This document shows positions 46,898-60,194 of a stretch of DNA of 64,000 nucleotides, one piece after another; the stretch's first letter is position 1; each line of letters starts with the position of its first letter. The position numbers and the translations under genes are program-made. The notes beneath the pieces were generated by a model. It ran no database searches. It saw only the letters and a program-made list of their open reading frames with translations, and was not told the DNA's origin. The stretch is from Amoeboaphelidium protococcarum (taxonomy: Eukaryota; Aphelidiomycota; Aphelidea), in the NCBI GenBank assembly GCA_023515745.1, contig JALECJ010000005.1:124001-188000 (forward strand), read 5' to 3'.

Positions 46898-48011
46898 TCA
46901 CTTCATTCGCTTGTAAATACGCTTGGTAAAGTCCAAAAATACAGCTCTTGGAACTTGATCTTCATCGACGCGATTGATCATGGCAACAATTTCACCGTGC
47001 GATTTCTCTTCATACTAGCGGTATACAGACTCTAAGTCCAATTGGCTGTACAACTCCTTAACAGACTACTCACATTCATCATTCTTCTTACCATATTTGT
47101 CCTTTAACAAGTTCAACTATTCAGGATTACACAACTTGACAGCTTGAACCACCAACCACGAGCACTTGTTATCTTGAATATCAGTTCCAATTTTACCAAT
47201 GACTTGAGGATCCCCATAACAATCCAAGTAATCATCCTGAACCTAAAAGAATATTCCTAGAGGCACCAAAATATCCATAGCCTGCGAGTAGACGGCATCA
47301 TCCACAATGCCAGCCATGCTCATAGCCAAAGCCACCGGCAAGTAGAAAGAGTAGTAAGCAGTCTTGTACTGGACAATCTTGACGTATCTTTCATCAGTGA
47401 AACGACTCAAATCAGACTGCACAAGATCTTCGGGCGCAGTCAACAAGTCCAGCAGTTGACCGAGCTCAGTGCGGAAGGTGGTGTCGTGGAAAAGCTCCAA
47501 TAACATTCCATAGCATGCATCCTGGCGAAAGTATTTGCGCAGAAGACGGTAAATGACAGACTCAAGAATGAAGGAGTCGTTTATAGCCATATTGCCAACT
47601 TCTTTGTTCAAGTACCAGCATGGCTGACCACGACGCGTCTTTGAATGATCCATAATATCGTCAGCCACTAGAAAGAAGGCTTGCAGAATCTCCACGCACC
47701 ATCCCAGAACATTGGCTTTGAACGTGGCCTAAGTGGTAATTTCCTATCCCTTCGCAGTCATAATCAGTTGCTAGGTGTGGTATACGCTCAATCCGCGGTT
47801 CATTTTACCACCAGGAACTGTATAAAACAGCATCTACACATGGCAACGGAATGATGATGTTCTGGTATGTCGTAAATAAAATTGTAAAGCTTACACGTCG
47901 CAAATAGTCAACAGCATCTTTAGGAAAGTTAAGTGCCTCAACTTCGCTTATTATGTCTTGCGCAATATGTTCAAAGGTGTCCTCGAAGCTAACAGTTTAT
48001 GGTATTGTCAT
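46898..48011 (-). CDS. FPS1: farnesyl diphosphate synthase
   Basis: Exons 48011-47895 and 47833-46898 (350 aa). Both Asp-rich motifs are intact: [20 protein letters not shown] and [19 protein letters not shown] upstream is the allylic/IPP-binding Lys-Arg-Gly region, and [19 protein letters not shown] lies between. It condenses IPP with DMAPP and GPP to FPP for sterols, prenylation and dolichol. It ends IYKRMK, the usual basic tail. Convergent with Pin1 (89 bp between stops). Confidence 0.96.
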
Positions 48012-48302
48012 CTTTATTTTGCCAGTTGACAAACTTACTGTGAACTTTAAAAATTAATGGACTAGCCGATAGACGCGCCTTTGGAGAGATTGAGAGGCGC
48101 AGTCGATCGAACAAATAGTGGCTGCGTCTCGTGGGAGCTCTCTCTCACAACTAGGCAAATAAACGAGGTGCATTTGAAGAATAAGAATAGAGATTCACTT
48201 TGTAAATTTATCATAATAAAAGAAGTGGGGTGAATAGTGTTCGCGTAAAAGGCAACCATCAAAGTTGAATTTGTTTGAAGTACTGAAAGTTTCGCCTTTT
48301 AG

Positions 48303-50749
48303 TCAACTCATCGACGACGAAAGCAACTCGACAAATACCGTGCAGATTTTACGCGAGCGCGAAGGTAGTGAGCCTGGTAAACGAAAAAGTAAAAGATTCG
48401 CATAGTATGTATTTATTTGCCAAGTACTGCCAAGATTCACATAATAAGTATGTATCTGCCAAGTACTGCCAAGATTCATATAATAATTATTCATTTGCCA
48501 AGGACTGCCAATATTGCTATGCGAAGTCCCCATTGTGTGACACGTGACACCGGCTTCCTTTAGATCACCATCAGTCAGATCCAATAACTCATCAACACCA
48601 ATTTCCTACGCCTCAAACACAGTACGTATGATTCCAATTTGGCGAGCATCCTTCCCTCTAGCACTCAACGCCTCATAGAACTCGTCCATATCCCCCAAAC
48701 TTATTGCGTTAACGTTTCAAGGAGGAACCAGACAGGAATATGGCAATGTTTTGAGCAGACTCCACATCATCCTGATCCTTGGCAATATCCATCAACATCT
48801 TCAGAGACTCTGCTGTTTGTGAAGGGTTATATAAATCCAAAGGCAAATGCATCATCGTCGCAAATGAATCTCGATCAATGAAGTAGCAATTGTTGTCGTT
48901 ATAATTTGCCTTGTAGGTTTGTGTGACTCGAATAGACGATTCGGGTGCCAGGAAGATTCGACAATCATTCGTTCCACTGAGAGGTGGTATCTTCAACATT
49001 TCCTAAAGAGCTTCTTCATTTGCCTTTGTCGTGGAGTCACTCTTTTGAACAGTGAGCTGACATAACACTCTTACTGGAGTCGAGTTCGATTGTGCGAAAA
49101 ACACTACATCAGTCTTCAACTTGCGATAATCCGGATCCTTCATCACATATACAACATTATCATCAACACAGTCATCAACTTTGTCCACGATGGAGATGGA
49201 AGGATTCCAATCTAGTCTCGGTTCCAAGTCCATGTCGGAAGTCAATCTCGTCCACAATATCGAAGAATTCGACAATGAACAAAGCTCCAATGCGAACATA
49301 AACTCAAACACCTTCCCTTTAAGAGTTGACACAGAACCCGATGCCTTAATAGCTGCGACCAAGTGTTGAATGTTGTCCCAATTGAACCACTTTACATGTC
49401 GACTGATATCTTGACCAAGAATCGATTTGGAGGATACAACTTCCACGTCCCATTCTGAACTGTCCGAACCAACCCAGCTTCAATGAAAGGCATCCAGTTC
49501 GACGGTAGGGTATCGAATTCAAGGTAACCAGACTCGTTGTTGATGAAAGCATGTGTGAGCAGGAGGCAAAGATTTCGTGAGTAGATTAACAACTTTTCCG
49601 GAGAAAGTCCAAAAGCCTTAATAGTGGATTCGATTTGTTGACGATACAATCCAACGGCGCCATCTTCAATCTTGTCCCAAAGTGAAAGGAGATCAGCTTC
49701 GGACGCCATTGTATGTTGTTGAGCAGTAAATATAAACCAAAACAGCATTTTCGGATGACCGCAAAGATTCTTAAACTTTGTCTTTCAATACACCGCCTGC
49801 TTGATCCAATCTATAGTAGCTCGATAGAACGGTTGCTACATCGGTTTCCGTCAGGTCGCGCAAAGTTTTCGCCACATCGTATATTTCACCAAAGCTGCTG
49901 GCAACTTTCACTTCAAGATACAAGGTTGGCCGCGTACCGAAAAACACCCACAATATCTCCCTACACGTCTGCAACGAAGAAACACGACGAGAAAACAGTC
50001 TCAATGCGAAGCACATCAAATCCCCAACTCGAATCTTGTTATCGACAGTCTTTTCAGGATTTTTAGTTGATCCGCAAAAGAACTATTGGCAATCATCCAA
50101 ATGTATCACTAGCAAACGGTCCAGCTTCCTCATATATTCAATCACTTTCTTGTAACAAGCTTGCAAAGAGAGATTCGCCGTGTGAATATCTTCGGAGCTT
50201 GATGTTGGTGAGACATATTCCGGAATCGAAACTTTAATTACACCACCCTATTCGAAATTGGATGCGTCCAACTCATCCAGCTGTTCGACAATTACTTTGA
50301 CATAAAAGCAAGAGCATATTGTCAAATCGCTCTGCCATATACTCCTCCACCTTCTCGTACAGCACGTAATCTTCTAATTTCAATGGAGGATCTTGACGGC
50401 GACCAAATAAGCGACACGACTGGAATAACAAAGTGAACAAGCGGTTGTTGAGGAGGCTGATGGGAGCATGGATACTCTTAGACAATCGGGCAGCTTCCAT
50501 GATAGTAGTTGTCTTGCCAGATCCAGACATGTCGAAGCAGGTCACACACGTCGCTTTATCATTTGGATCCCTTCCCTCTCCAGCAAAGTGGGTCGTCGTT
50601 TGGTGAGCGAGCGATGTGATGGCAGCCGTTTCTACCGCAGGTGATAGATACTGAGCGCGATTCAGTGATTTAATGACAAATGGCGCACTCTGTACGGAGC
50701 TTGATGGGCCAGCAGGGTTTAGTTAAGCGTAGTCGATTATGTCAGACAT
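48303..50749 (-). pseudogene. Crinkler/RHS-type NTPase-nuclease gene, disrupted by frameshifts
   Basis: The start at 50749 opens a P-loop NTPase domain (Walker A SGSGKTTT; Walker B LLVIHLDD). It is followed by a region like the REase nuclease fold of CRN/RHS proteins (GKVFEFMFALEL, a TDVVFFAQS strand and VLCQLTVQKS). A SAM-like segment comes last (IGVDELLDLTDGDLKEAGVT). The frame changes four times, near 50300, 49775, 49410 and 48694. None fits an intron of the size seen elsewhere, although the second lies near GT/AG dinucleotides. Two are at short homopolymers. The neighbouring genes are intact, so I read this as a decaying gene rather than poor sequence. CRN/RHS proteins are host- or transposon-related NTPase-nucleases in chytrids and oomycetes. 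Confidence 0.65.
48396..48512 (-). repeat. three tandem 39-bp units inside the CRN/RHS remnant
   Basis: Three imperfect 39-bp copies (48396-48434, 48435-48473, 48474-48512), each carrying TGCCAAGTACTGCCAA or a one-base variant. In the minus frame they encode a 13-residue repeat containing NLGSTWQI and YY. Confidence 0.85.
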
Positions 50750-51238
50750 GATTCATTAATTGAGAAAGAAAAAGAACAATCGCTCAAATCGACTGATCAG
50801 AGTTAGGTTGTACTAAAGCTTGGCCACTTGACCATTATATATTAGTCATGTAGATGGAAACGTACTGTATCAGACCGATCTGGGCGATTAACGATCAAGG
50901 CCGATCACCGGTCGTCGTCGTTTCTTCCTTTAGAATTGTTGTTGTTTCTTTATCTTCAATGCGGAGAGAGGCGCGCCGGGTAGAAGTTTAAAATCTCTCT
51001 TTCTCTTGCAGTCGGTCAGTCAGTCAGGTGAGCGAACATCAAGTGTGTGAACATTGAGTGAGAAAAGAGAACGCCACACGACCGCACGCCTTACCGAATT
51101 CGAATGACTCTCAATAGATCTGCTGTTGCTCTCCTCAATTCTCCGGAAACGTTTAGTTCAATACATAATCCGACCGATTGCAATCTCATTATAGATAGCT
51201 AATAGAAGCAGCTTAATTTATAGTAATCGCACAACAGA
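50750..51238. other. divergent region upstream of HMG-CoA synthase
   Basis: About 490 bp between the CRN/RHS remnant and HMG-CoA synthase; GA-rich and CGCG-containing segments, no gene recognised. Confidence 0.5.
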
Positions 51239-52699
51239 ATGGTCACCGCTCTAATGAATCCTGCCTCTACCGAACAACCGTTACAGCAAGAACAGCAGTA
51301 ATCTGGACGCAATGCTGCTGCTGTGTAAAGACCTTAGAATGTCGGAATACTGGCCGTGGACATTTATTTTCCGTCTGTGTATGTGGATCAGACAGAGTTG
51401 GAGTAATTTGATGGCGTCTCCGCTGGCAAGTATACAATTGGTCTTGGTCAGGAGAAAATGGCATTCTGTGAGGATAATGAAGACATCTGCTCCATTTCAC
51501 TCACCGTGGTCAAGAATCTGATGACCAAGTATAACATCTCTTACAAAGACATTGGCCGTCTTGAGGTTGGCACTGAGACGATCATTGACAAGAGCAAGTC
51601 TGTGAAATCGGTGCTGATGTCATTGTTCCAGGAGCACGATAACGCGGACGTTGAGGGTGTGGACACAACTAATGCATGTTATGGTGGCACTAACGCGTTA
51701 TTTAATTCCATTAATTGGATTGAGAGTTCTGCATGGGATGGTAGATATGCGTTGGTTGTCGCTGGTGATATTGCTGTGTACGCGTCTGGTAGTGCTCGTC
51801 CTACCGGTGGTGCTGGTGTTGTGGCCTTGCTTATTGGACCTAATGCCCCACTGGTATTCGATAATGTCCGCGCTTCTCACATGGAGCACGTTTATGACTT
51901 TTACAAGCCTGACTTGTCCTCTGAGTTTCCCACTGTCGATGGTCCACTAACTATTGAGTGTTATTATCGCGCTTTGGACAACTGCTATCTCAAGTACGTT
52001 TAAAAGTCTGGTGCCAAATTTGACCTTTGCGAGACTTTTGATTATTTATGTTTTCACTCGCCGTACACTAAACTGGTGTAAAAGTCATTCGCTAGACTTG
52101 CCTTTATTGATTTACTGAACAATGAAGAGTATCAGCTGCGTAAAGATTCCGAGTATGAAAAGTTCTCCTCATTGTAGCTTGAACAGACTTATTTCAACAA
52201 GGAAGTGGAGAAGGCTTTCGTTACTTGTACCAAGAAGTCATTCAATGATCGTGTCTTGCCGTCTCTGCTCGCTGCCAAAAATATTGGTAACATGTATTGT
52301 GGCTCTCTGTACGGTGGCCTGGTGTCTTTACTGTGCAATATCGCGCCTCAAGATTTGTTGGGTAAGAAGATTGGATTGTTCTCGTATGGTAGTGGACTGG
52401 CGAGTTCCATGTTTAGCATTCGCGTTCGGGATGACTTGCCAGAGTAGGTAGCCGCTCAGCTTGCGATTTTAAGTGAGACTGTGGATTTGAAAAATCGTTT
52501 GAACAGTCGCTTAAAGAAGGAACCATCGGATTTTGTGTAGAGCATGAAATTGAGGGAAGATGTCCATAATTTGAAGGACTATACGCCTAAATCTGATCCT
52601 CGCCAGTTGTTTGATGGGACTTTCTATTTGTCTGCGGTTGATGCCAAGTACAGACGTTCTTATGCTTTGTACTCTGCCAATGCGGTCGGAGAGCTGTGA
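51239..52699 (+). CDS. HMGCS: hydroxymethylglutaryl-CoA synthase
   Basis: 486 aa, single exon. [17 protein letters not shown] starts the thiolase fold. [15 protein letters not shown] holds the catalytic Cys, [16 protein letters not shown] is the CoA loop, and [18 protein letters not shown] and [13 protein letters not shown] complete the set, ending YRRSYALY. It condenses acetyl-CoA with acetoacetyl-CoA, the committed step before HMG-CoA reductase. The N-terminal ~30 residues are Gln/Ala-rich and unconserved, with no clear mitochondrial presequence, so a cytosolic enzyme is most likely. Confidence 0.96.
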
Positions 52700-52845
52700 G
52701 ATTTTGTATTAACGTCAACTTGGTAAGGTCTGTAATTTATCTGAAATTTTGTGACAATATATGATACGGTACATACTAATGATTTTAGTCCTCTTCTTTC
52801 TTTTTCACCGTTGATTAAATCAAATCTAAAATTTTGTGTAAGCAG

Positions 52846-53286
52846 ATGAGATTCAACATTGCCTAGTTCTTGACGCTGCTTAGCGCGTTCATGCTCATCG
52901 TGTTATGTAAGACTGCACCATCTGAGCTATAAATTGGCGTCAAGTATAAACCAGAGAAGTGCGATAAAGTTGCAAAGAATAACCAAATGGTGTCTGTGCA
53001 CTATACCGGCACACTCTTTGAAAGCGGCGAAAAGTTTGACTCCTCTCTGGATCGTGGTCAGCCGTTCAAATTTATGCTCGGACAAGGCCAAGTTATTAAA
53101 GGATGGGATAAGGGAGTGCTGAATATGTGTGTTGGTGAGAAGCGAAAGTTGATAATACCAAGCGACTTGGGTTATGGTGAACGCGGCGCTGGTGCTTCAA
53201 TTCCACCTAACGCTGCTCTCGTGTTTGAAGTTGAGCTCCTTGATGTGATTGACAACGAAGAAGACGCGTACCGTGCTGAGTTATGA
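52846..53286 (+). CDS. FKBP2: ER-lumenal FKBP-type prolyl isomerase (FKBP2-like)
   Basis: 146 aa. The signal peptide ([14 protein letters not shown]) is followed by the FKBP domain: [59 protein letters not shown] and [10 protein letters not shown], with the drug-binding Tyr, Asp, Trp and Phe residues in place. The C-terminus ends RAEL, comparable to the RTEL ER-retrieval tail of animal FKBP2. It assists folding in the ER. It starts 146 bp after HMG-CoA synthase. Confidence 0.93.
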
Positions 53287-53417
53287 TCAACTTCTCAATT
53301 GAAGATGCTCATTCAGCAATTTGAAATAGTAAGTATGATAAACAAGTAAAAGGAGTGGTATTAATTTTCAAGTACGAACGTTGCTTTACTAGACTTCATT
53401 AATAATCACTTTAATCT

Positions 53418-56400
53418 TCATTATTCCATCGCGTCGGATTGTGCATTGGATGCTATGCTACAACACTCTTCATACACCACTCCGAGCTGCTTCTTTATCA
53501 ACTGATTTTCGATTAACTGCATTTCGTGAAGTTCATTCTTCAACTTGTCTAGATCTATCACGCTACTCAGTTACTTGTCGTCTGTGCATAACGCTAGACA
53601 CTAAGCATCGGAAATTTCAGTTAATTCTTAGACACTTGGCAAAGTAAAATTCTCCCCTACAGAAGCCAAACACTGGACAAACCAAAAGTCAGATGTCAAT
53701 GGTTCACTGCCTTTCACATTCAATAGCGCGCGTCTGAGTACAGCAGTCAGCATTGTCAAACTCTTATCGCCACTACTCAATCTGGACTGACGACGTAGTA
53801 CATCAGCAGCTAATTGAAATCTCTCAAAGGGGACATTTTAGAACTAATTCAGGCTTAGACATTCAACCAACTCGGAGGGGGACACAACTTTATCACTAAA
53901 CAACTTTTGCAAAAGCGAAGTGTAATACTTTCCAAATTCAGATTGTTTGATCACCCCGGCTGCCACAATATGTCTCACAGTATCTTCCTGACCAAAAACG
54001 TCTTTCAATAAGTTGACATAAAATTCACGAACTTCACAGATTTCTAATTGGTCATCAAACAATTACTTGGTAGACTCATTACCCTGGCCATTAGAGAGTA
54101 AAGAAGAGAGTTTACCAATGCTGCATAGCACTTTCTAGTCAAATGCAAGATTTGATCGTACTTGGGCAACTTCAGCACTAACCGCATTCCATTACTCCTA
54201 TTTAGCTGATAATATCCATTGTAGATCGGACCTTTCAGCTTTTTTGACAAAGGACTTGATAAAGCTATAATACTTTGGACTCAGGTCGAAAATAACGGAA
54301 TACTTCTTCTTACGCAAACTCCAACCAATCAAGTACTAAGCAAACACCTCACCATACAAATGCAGCAATGCCTCATACTGAACAACTCGATTCGGATGAT
54401 ACTCATATATTAACGACACCAGCTTATCAAATAACTCATGCTTCTCACACAGCCTAGAGGCCTGTTCAATCATTTCAGCATCCACAAGCTTGGTAACACA
54501 CTCTTCATTAATAGACTTTGCCATCTTTGATTCTTGAAGTTGAAACTTGACTACAGATTCAGATATAATCAGAATAAAGTCCGCATATTAGATCATCTGC
54601 GACTTTAAAACTCCAGCCAAAAGTGATTGATTGTTAAAATCAACATCTTGATAATCCAGTGATACAGGGTCAACAGGAGCAATAGAACTGGTATTCAGTT
54701 AAGACGACAGCTTATGTAGATATTACGCAGACAATCTAAACTGGTCCAACAAGATGCTTTACAATTCCACATCAACAAACCAGGCAGGAGTTTACGAAGA
54801 TTAGTACACAGAGTAAGCTTCAGAATACTCAGACACATTATTCAACGACGCGACGCTATATAGCATAATCTTGTTGAATTCAATCAACTTACCCACTTGA
54901 TTCCCAATCTAATCTTCTTCACATCTGCTGTGAATTTATTTTACAAAATCCTTTACATCAGACGAATGCTTTTTAAAAAATTACTTGATTGCAGCAAATC
55001 CAGCGACATTCTCTTACTTACTTCTACATACCGCTTCTACAGCAGAGGTGAATGCTGTGGACACCATCTTGATCACACTATCATTCTGCGTAGTAGCCAG
55101 TTGTCCAATAATGGTGGTATGATAATGATAAAGCTAAATCGCATTGACTACATAACAGTATTCATTAAATAACTAGACTTTCTGCTAATCTGAAAACCGA
55201 GTAAAAGGCTCAATGATATTGCATAGAGACTCCAACGCCAGTTTTCTATCAATCAAGGACGAGTGAAGATCTTTAGACTATAACTGAATACAATCACACT
55301 GGAGAATGTCACTGCTGAGTTCAACGGCAGCTTAAGCACATAACTCATAATCTCTAATAGCAAACTCGGCAATAATCGGAGAATCAACACCAGAATAGAA
55401 AACAGCCTTCTAAAGCTAACGTTTAGCTGAGTTGAAAGCTACTTATGATGTCTCAGACTGTGAGGCAGACAACTATAACAGATACTTGTTAATAGCCGGC
55501 ACATCAATATTAAGTTATAACAGGCCAAGCTATACACTAAGAGCCAAAAAGTTAAAGTGCCCATTCTCCACATACAAATGACCATTTTATAGTAGTTCAT
55601 AGCCGTCCTTGAAGTGTATCTACTCTTGTAATTTCAATAACTCTGGGCTTTTAGTATTTATACATAGAGTGATGATGGAAGTCCCCAGCAATATAATCAC
55701 AATCTACCCTGAAATGTGGACAGTCATATCTGACACTTGTTCAATAGGCACAGAATATTCTACGACCACATTCTCCTACAGAACATTACCAGTCGATCTA
55801 TCAAGCACAGATATACCGATACGAGCACGCTCTTGATGAGATGCACCTTCGACAAAAGCATGTAGCAAGATTAATCTATCGTGCATTACGTGGATCTTCA
55901 CCAATTTTCTACTACTGAATCCACTAGGCAGCATGAAATCAGACTTCTTCTCAAAATTGGATTTAATGCCGACATAATGTACAATGCGATCACAATACAT
56001 CAAATAGAGATCAGTCTAACTTCTATGCACGTTATACGCCAAATCAATCACAACGTTTCTATCACCATCTCTACCACCGGAACTAACCCAGCTGGCCATT
56101 TTACTGAATAAAGACTTGGATTGAAGAATGTGCACCGTGACGTATAACTTTCCATCAGCACTGTACTTGACAGTCAGGTGAAATATCTGAGATTCCGATA
56201 TTGCCAGATATCCATCAACACCAATAGAGAATAAGTCGGATACGAGATCGCCACTAACAAGACCGAGACGGATATAAGCAACCTCTTTAAATCCTCCATC
56301 AGCCGTGTCACCATCATTCAAATGAGCCATCTCATACACCGTGAGCTCACCCTCTGCGGTACAGATCATTATCACATTTTTCATCATCTTTGACGAGAGC

Positions 56401-56783
56401 ATACTCAACTGCGGCAAACTAGTATTGGAAGTGGCATTACTACTCAATACTGATGAAATTTACAGCTATTATTATTGTTACTACTACTATTTCTGGATCT
56501 TGTCATCGGCAGTGAGAGAACGTCCAGCCTGTTTCTGGAGAAATACAACGTGTGGAACATGACTGGTGTTACTCAGCACAATAGAATCCGTTACACCACC
56601 CATCAAGCAATAGATGACATCATTAAACGCAATTGCCATTTAATTCTCAGACGCTATATAGCATTTGACTTACGGATTTTCAGCATTCAGCTCCTGTTCA
56701 ATGTACTCTGCCAACTCTGCATTCAACACATCTCTTTGCGATCTCAGTTCATAAAAATTGTCCACCACCAATGTCTGCTGCAT
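53418..56783 (-). CDS. Nup133-like scaffold nucleoporin
   Basis: 1121 aa in a single exon, the longest gene here; human Nup133 is 1156 aa. The N-terminal third is beta-propeller-like (KNVIMICTAEGELTVYEM, DLVSDLFSIGVDGYLAIS), with a Gln/Asn-rich loop coded largely by TAA/TAG. The C-terminal two thirds is alpha-helical: VDAEMIEQASRLCEKHELFDKL, FAQYLIGWSLRKKKYSVIF and EFGKYYTSLLQKLF resemble the helical stack of Nup133 (..LV..CE.., F..fLf.Wy). It would belong to the Nup107-160 Y complex. Nup155 is the main alternative. The start is the first Met before a helix; the frame is open further up. Confidence 0.6.
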
Positions 56784-57042
56784 CCCTATGAATTACTACT
56801 TATGATAGATAAAATTTTCAAGTGATGTCCCAAATAAATAAGTGTTAAAAGTCACGTGCAATACGGCAAAGTTTTGTACTAAGTATAAATGTTCTTTAAA
56901 GGCGAACAGAACTTCAAAACTAGAGTGAAGAAACGGGAGAACGAAAATTTACTTCCTCTTAAAAATCGCCTTGGATTCGAAACTCGCGTAATAAACCTCT
57001 TCGCTTAGTAGTATTAAATATACTATCACTCTTCTACCCATA

Positions 57043-57423
57043 ATGGTAGGATTCCTATCAGCTAGATGCTAAAATATTTAATCATAATTATAATGTTTGT
57101 AGGAATCTCAGTCATTTATAGTTTCTCAGATTGAGCAACTTTAGTCTAGATTCATCGGAACGGGACACGAAGACACGAGCAGAGAGTAAGCATATCGCTA
57201 TTATCAATGAAAACAGTGGATATTTCAACATTGTACGCATGTGTGTAGTGAATGGTAAAGGACTATTCATAATGACACGACTCATGCAATTCTGGCCAAT
57301 GAATCTCTTGCGCTATACGTTGCCACTGCAGAGAGTGTATCTACCGCGCGATTAAAATATAGACTCAAATCGCGAATTGCCCACCTCCCATCCATGCTTG
57401 ATGTAAAGTAGTAATAACAGTGA
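57043..57423 (+). CDS. SF3B5: splicing factor SF3b subunit 5 (SF3b10/Ysf3)
   Basis: Three exons: an ATG-only exon 57043-57045, then 57103-57185 and 57249-57423 (introns 57 and 63 nt, both ending TGTAG or TTGTAG). The product is 86 aa, the same length as human SF3B5. SQIEQLQSRFIGTGHEDTSRDEW aligns with SQLEHLQSKYIGTGHADT.K.EW, and LYVATAESVSTARLKYRLKSRI with FAIAENESKARVRFNLMEKM. It is a small core subunit of the U2 SF3b complex that contacts SF3B1/SF3B3. Read with the standard code or without splicing, the gene is invisible. Confidence 0.85.
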
Positions 57424-57651
57424 TGTTTTGACATTTAATACACTCGATTTGTATTGTATATAAACATGACTTTTACTGAATGTAAATCAAGATTATAGAA
57501 ATTGGCAATAGAGCGAGTAATAACCAAATCGCACGTATCAATTAAGTATATTCATCCGTAAACGTATCAGTGTTTAAAGTCGCCAAAGACAAAGAGGGGA
57601 CAGTAGGTATATAAGCAGGGTAACAGACAGACAGCAGATACACCCACCCAC

Positions 57652-58524
<873 letters not shown>

Positions 58525-59307
58525 ATTCTTCCTCTGTAATCTTCTTGTTCTTATTCAGTATTAACAATGAGTTGAATCACAGAACTTCAACACAATACGC
58601 TGTTATTATTATTACTACAAAAAAGTAACAGAAAGACAGACGCAACACAGACAGACGGAGAAGATCGACTTGAAGAGTGTGTTTTAAGGAGAGAGGCTCT
58701 AAGACGAAAAGACTGCCGGTAGAGAGAGCGATTGTTGGTGCTGGCGCTCTTTCGTTCGTTTGGTCGTCAAGTTTCGGGTGATTGGCAGGAAAGATTGAAA
58801 ATTATTACAGGCGTCAACACTGCTGCCGGCTCTTTTCCTTAATGGAAACGTGCTCATTGTCAAGCTTTTTCGCATTTGTTAATGGATTTTGTATGTATAT
58901 GATTGCTGTTGTACTTCAGATTATGGCGGCTTTTAAAAATGTTGAGATTATTAACGATTGTCTGGCGTCTATCAGCTAAGCTCTTATCAATCGTTGCCCA
59001 TTTAAACAAACTTTTTGGTTATATTCGTCTTAGAACAGCATGCACTCGAGTTATTAAGATCAACCTTCTTAGATATATGTGAATATGAGTCTTTAAAGTA
59101 GCCATAGCATGCTTGTTTATCATACACACCGTACACGAGGTAGACGTTTTACAGTGCCTTTGATGATCTTCGTTTCAGCCTGGTAATGATAAAAGAAGCC
59201 CCTGAACAAGGCGCGTCGCTCTCTTCTCAATACTCTTTTCTTGCTTTGATCATCAGAGCTCATCTCTCATTGTGAAATATACCATTTCATATACAGAATA
59301 TTTGAAA
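58525..59307. other. long divergent intergenic region
   Basis: About 780 bp between Rac and Bdp1 starts, the largest clean spacer after 23.5-25.7 kb. CAGACAGA-type and GAGAGAG runs lie near 58630-58730. Only chance open frames (for example 58782-58979); no gene recognised. Confidence 0.45.
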
Positions 59308-60063
59308 ATGAGCGATAGCGAGCATGAAGATAATTAAGCACCAGCTGCATCTACCAAATAAGCGAAGAAAAAGCGCCATGTTTATGAAAATATTGAGAAT
59401 TTACCGGTTGCAGAATTATGCAAGAGCACTTTTGCTGCAGTTGGTGAATAGCCAATGATGAAAAAGTATAGAAAAAGCTCTAAGAAACGATAGGAATAGG
59501 TGAATGACGCTAATAATAATGAAGCATAAGCTGAAGAATAACAAGAGGCTCAATCTCAAGAGTCCGCTGGTCCTAAAGTCCGTATCGTGGATGGTAAGAT
59601 GGTGATTGATGAGCAATCTCTGATATAGAATAAGCCTGAATTGTTACAGAATGGACTCGTGAAAGTAGTTGAAGAGGATCGAAATTAGTAGCACACCACT
59701 AGTGCGTCATACCTGCCTGAGCACAAGAGGAATAACAGATCAAAATGGACAGTTGCCGATACTGAACTATTTTATGATGGCCTCTCCGTGTTTGGTACTG
59801 ATTTTGGAATGATATCACGCGTGATTTTTCAGAATACGAAGAACAGGCGATAAATTAAACTGAAATTCAACCAAGAAGAGCGAAGGAATGGGCCGCGTAT
59901 AGATATGGCTCTGAAGACAAAGAAAGCGTTGGCCGATATTGTACTCCCGCATGATTAGGAAAATGCGATAGATGCTGAAGAGAATCGCGGTGATGCGAAT
60001 GCTGAAAATGTGGTTGTTAATCCTGAGGCTACAGAGCCAGCCGACGAGACTGAGTAGCAGTGA
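59308..60063 (+). CDS. BDP1: TFIIIB component B'' (Bdp1), Myb/SANT domain
   Basis: 251 aa, single exon. The SANT domain near residues 145-200 reads SKWTVADTELFYDGLSVFGTDFGMISRVIF then NRRQIKLKFNQEERRN, the specific Bdp1 signature (W-T-x-x-DTELFYD-x-L...FGTDF, RRQLKLKFNKEE). The flanks are charged and disordered with KKKRH and polyacidic stretches; several Gln are TAA/TAG. It joins TBP and Brf1 to recruit RNA polymerase III. It is much shorter than yeast Bdp1 (~590 aa), keeping little beyond the SANT core. Confidence 0.9.
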
Positions 60064-60194
60064 CCTTGTGTAAATATACTGAAAGTTTGTTAAACGCGTG
60101 CAAGAAGTGTTTTCACTTTGGCCTTTTGACATTTCTCGTTTCACCATTCGTGTTCCAGTCACTTTCTCCAGGCAATTCAGAAGTCAGTCTTACC

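Noticed and set aside
49775-50310. Introns to repair the CRN/RHS frame changes
   Set aside because: No GT-AG pair of usual length fits most of the shifts; two occur within or next to short homopolymers, so frameshifts are more likely.
56890-57130. Plus-strand open frame starting MFFKGEQNF before SF3B5
   Set aside because: It overlaps SF3B5 in another frame and has no recognisable features; the SF3B5 model is supported by family alignment and exact length.
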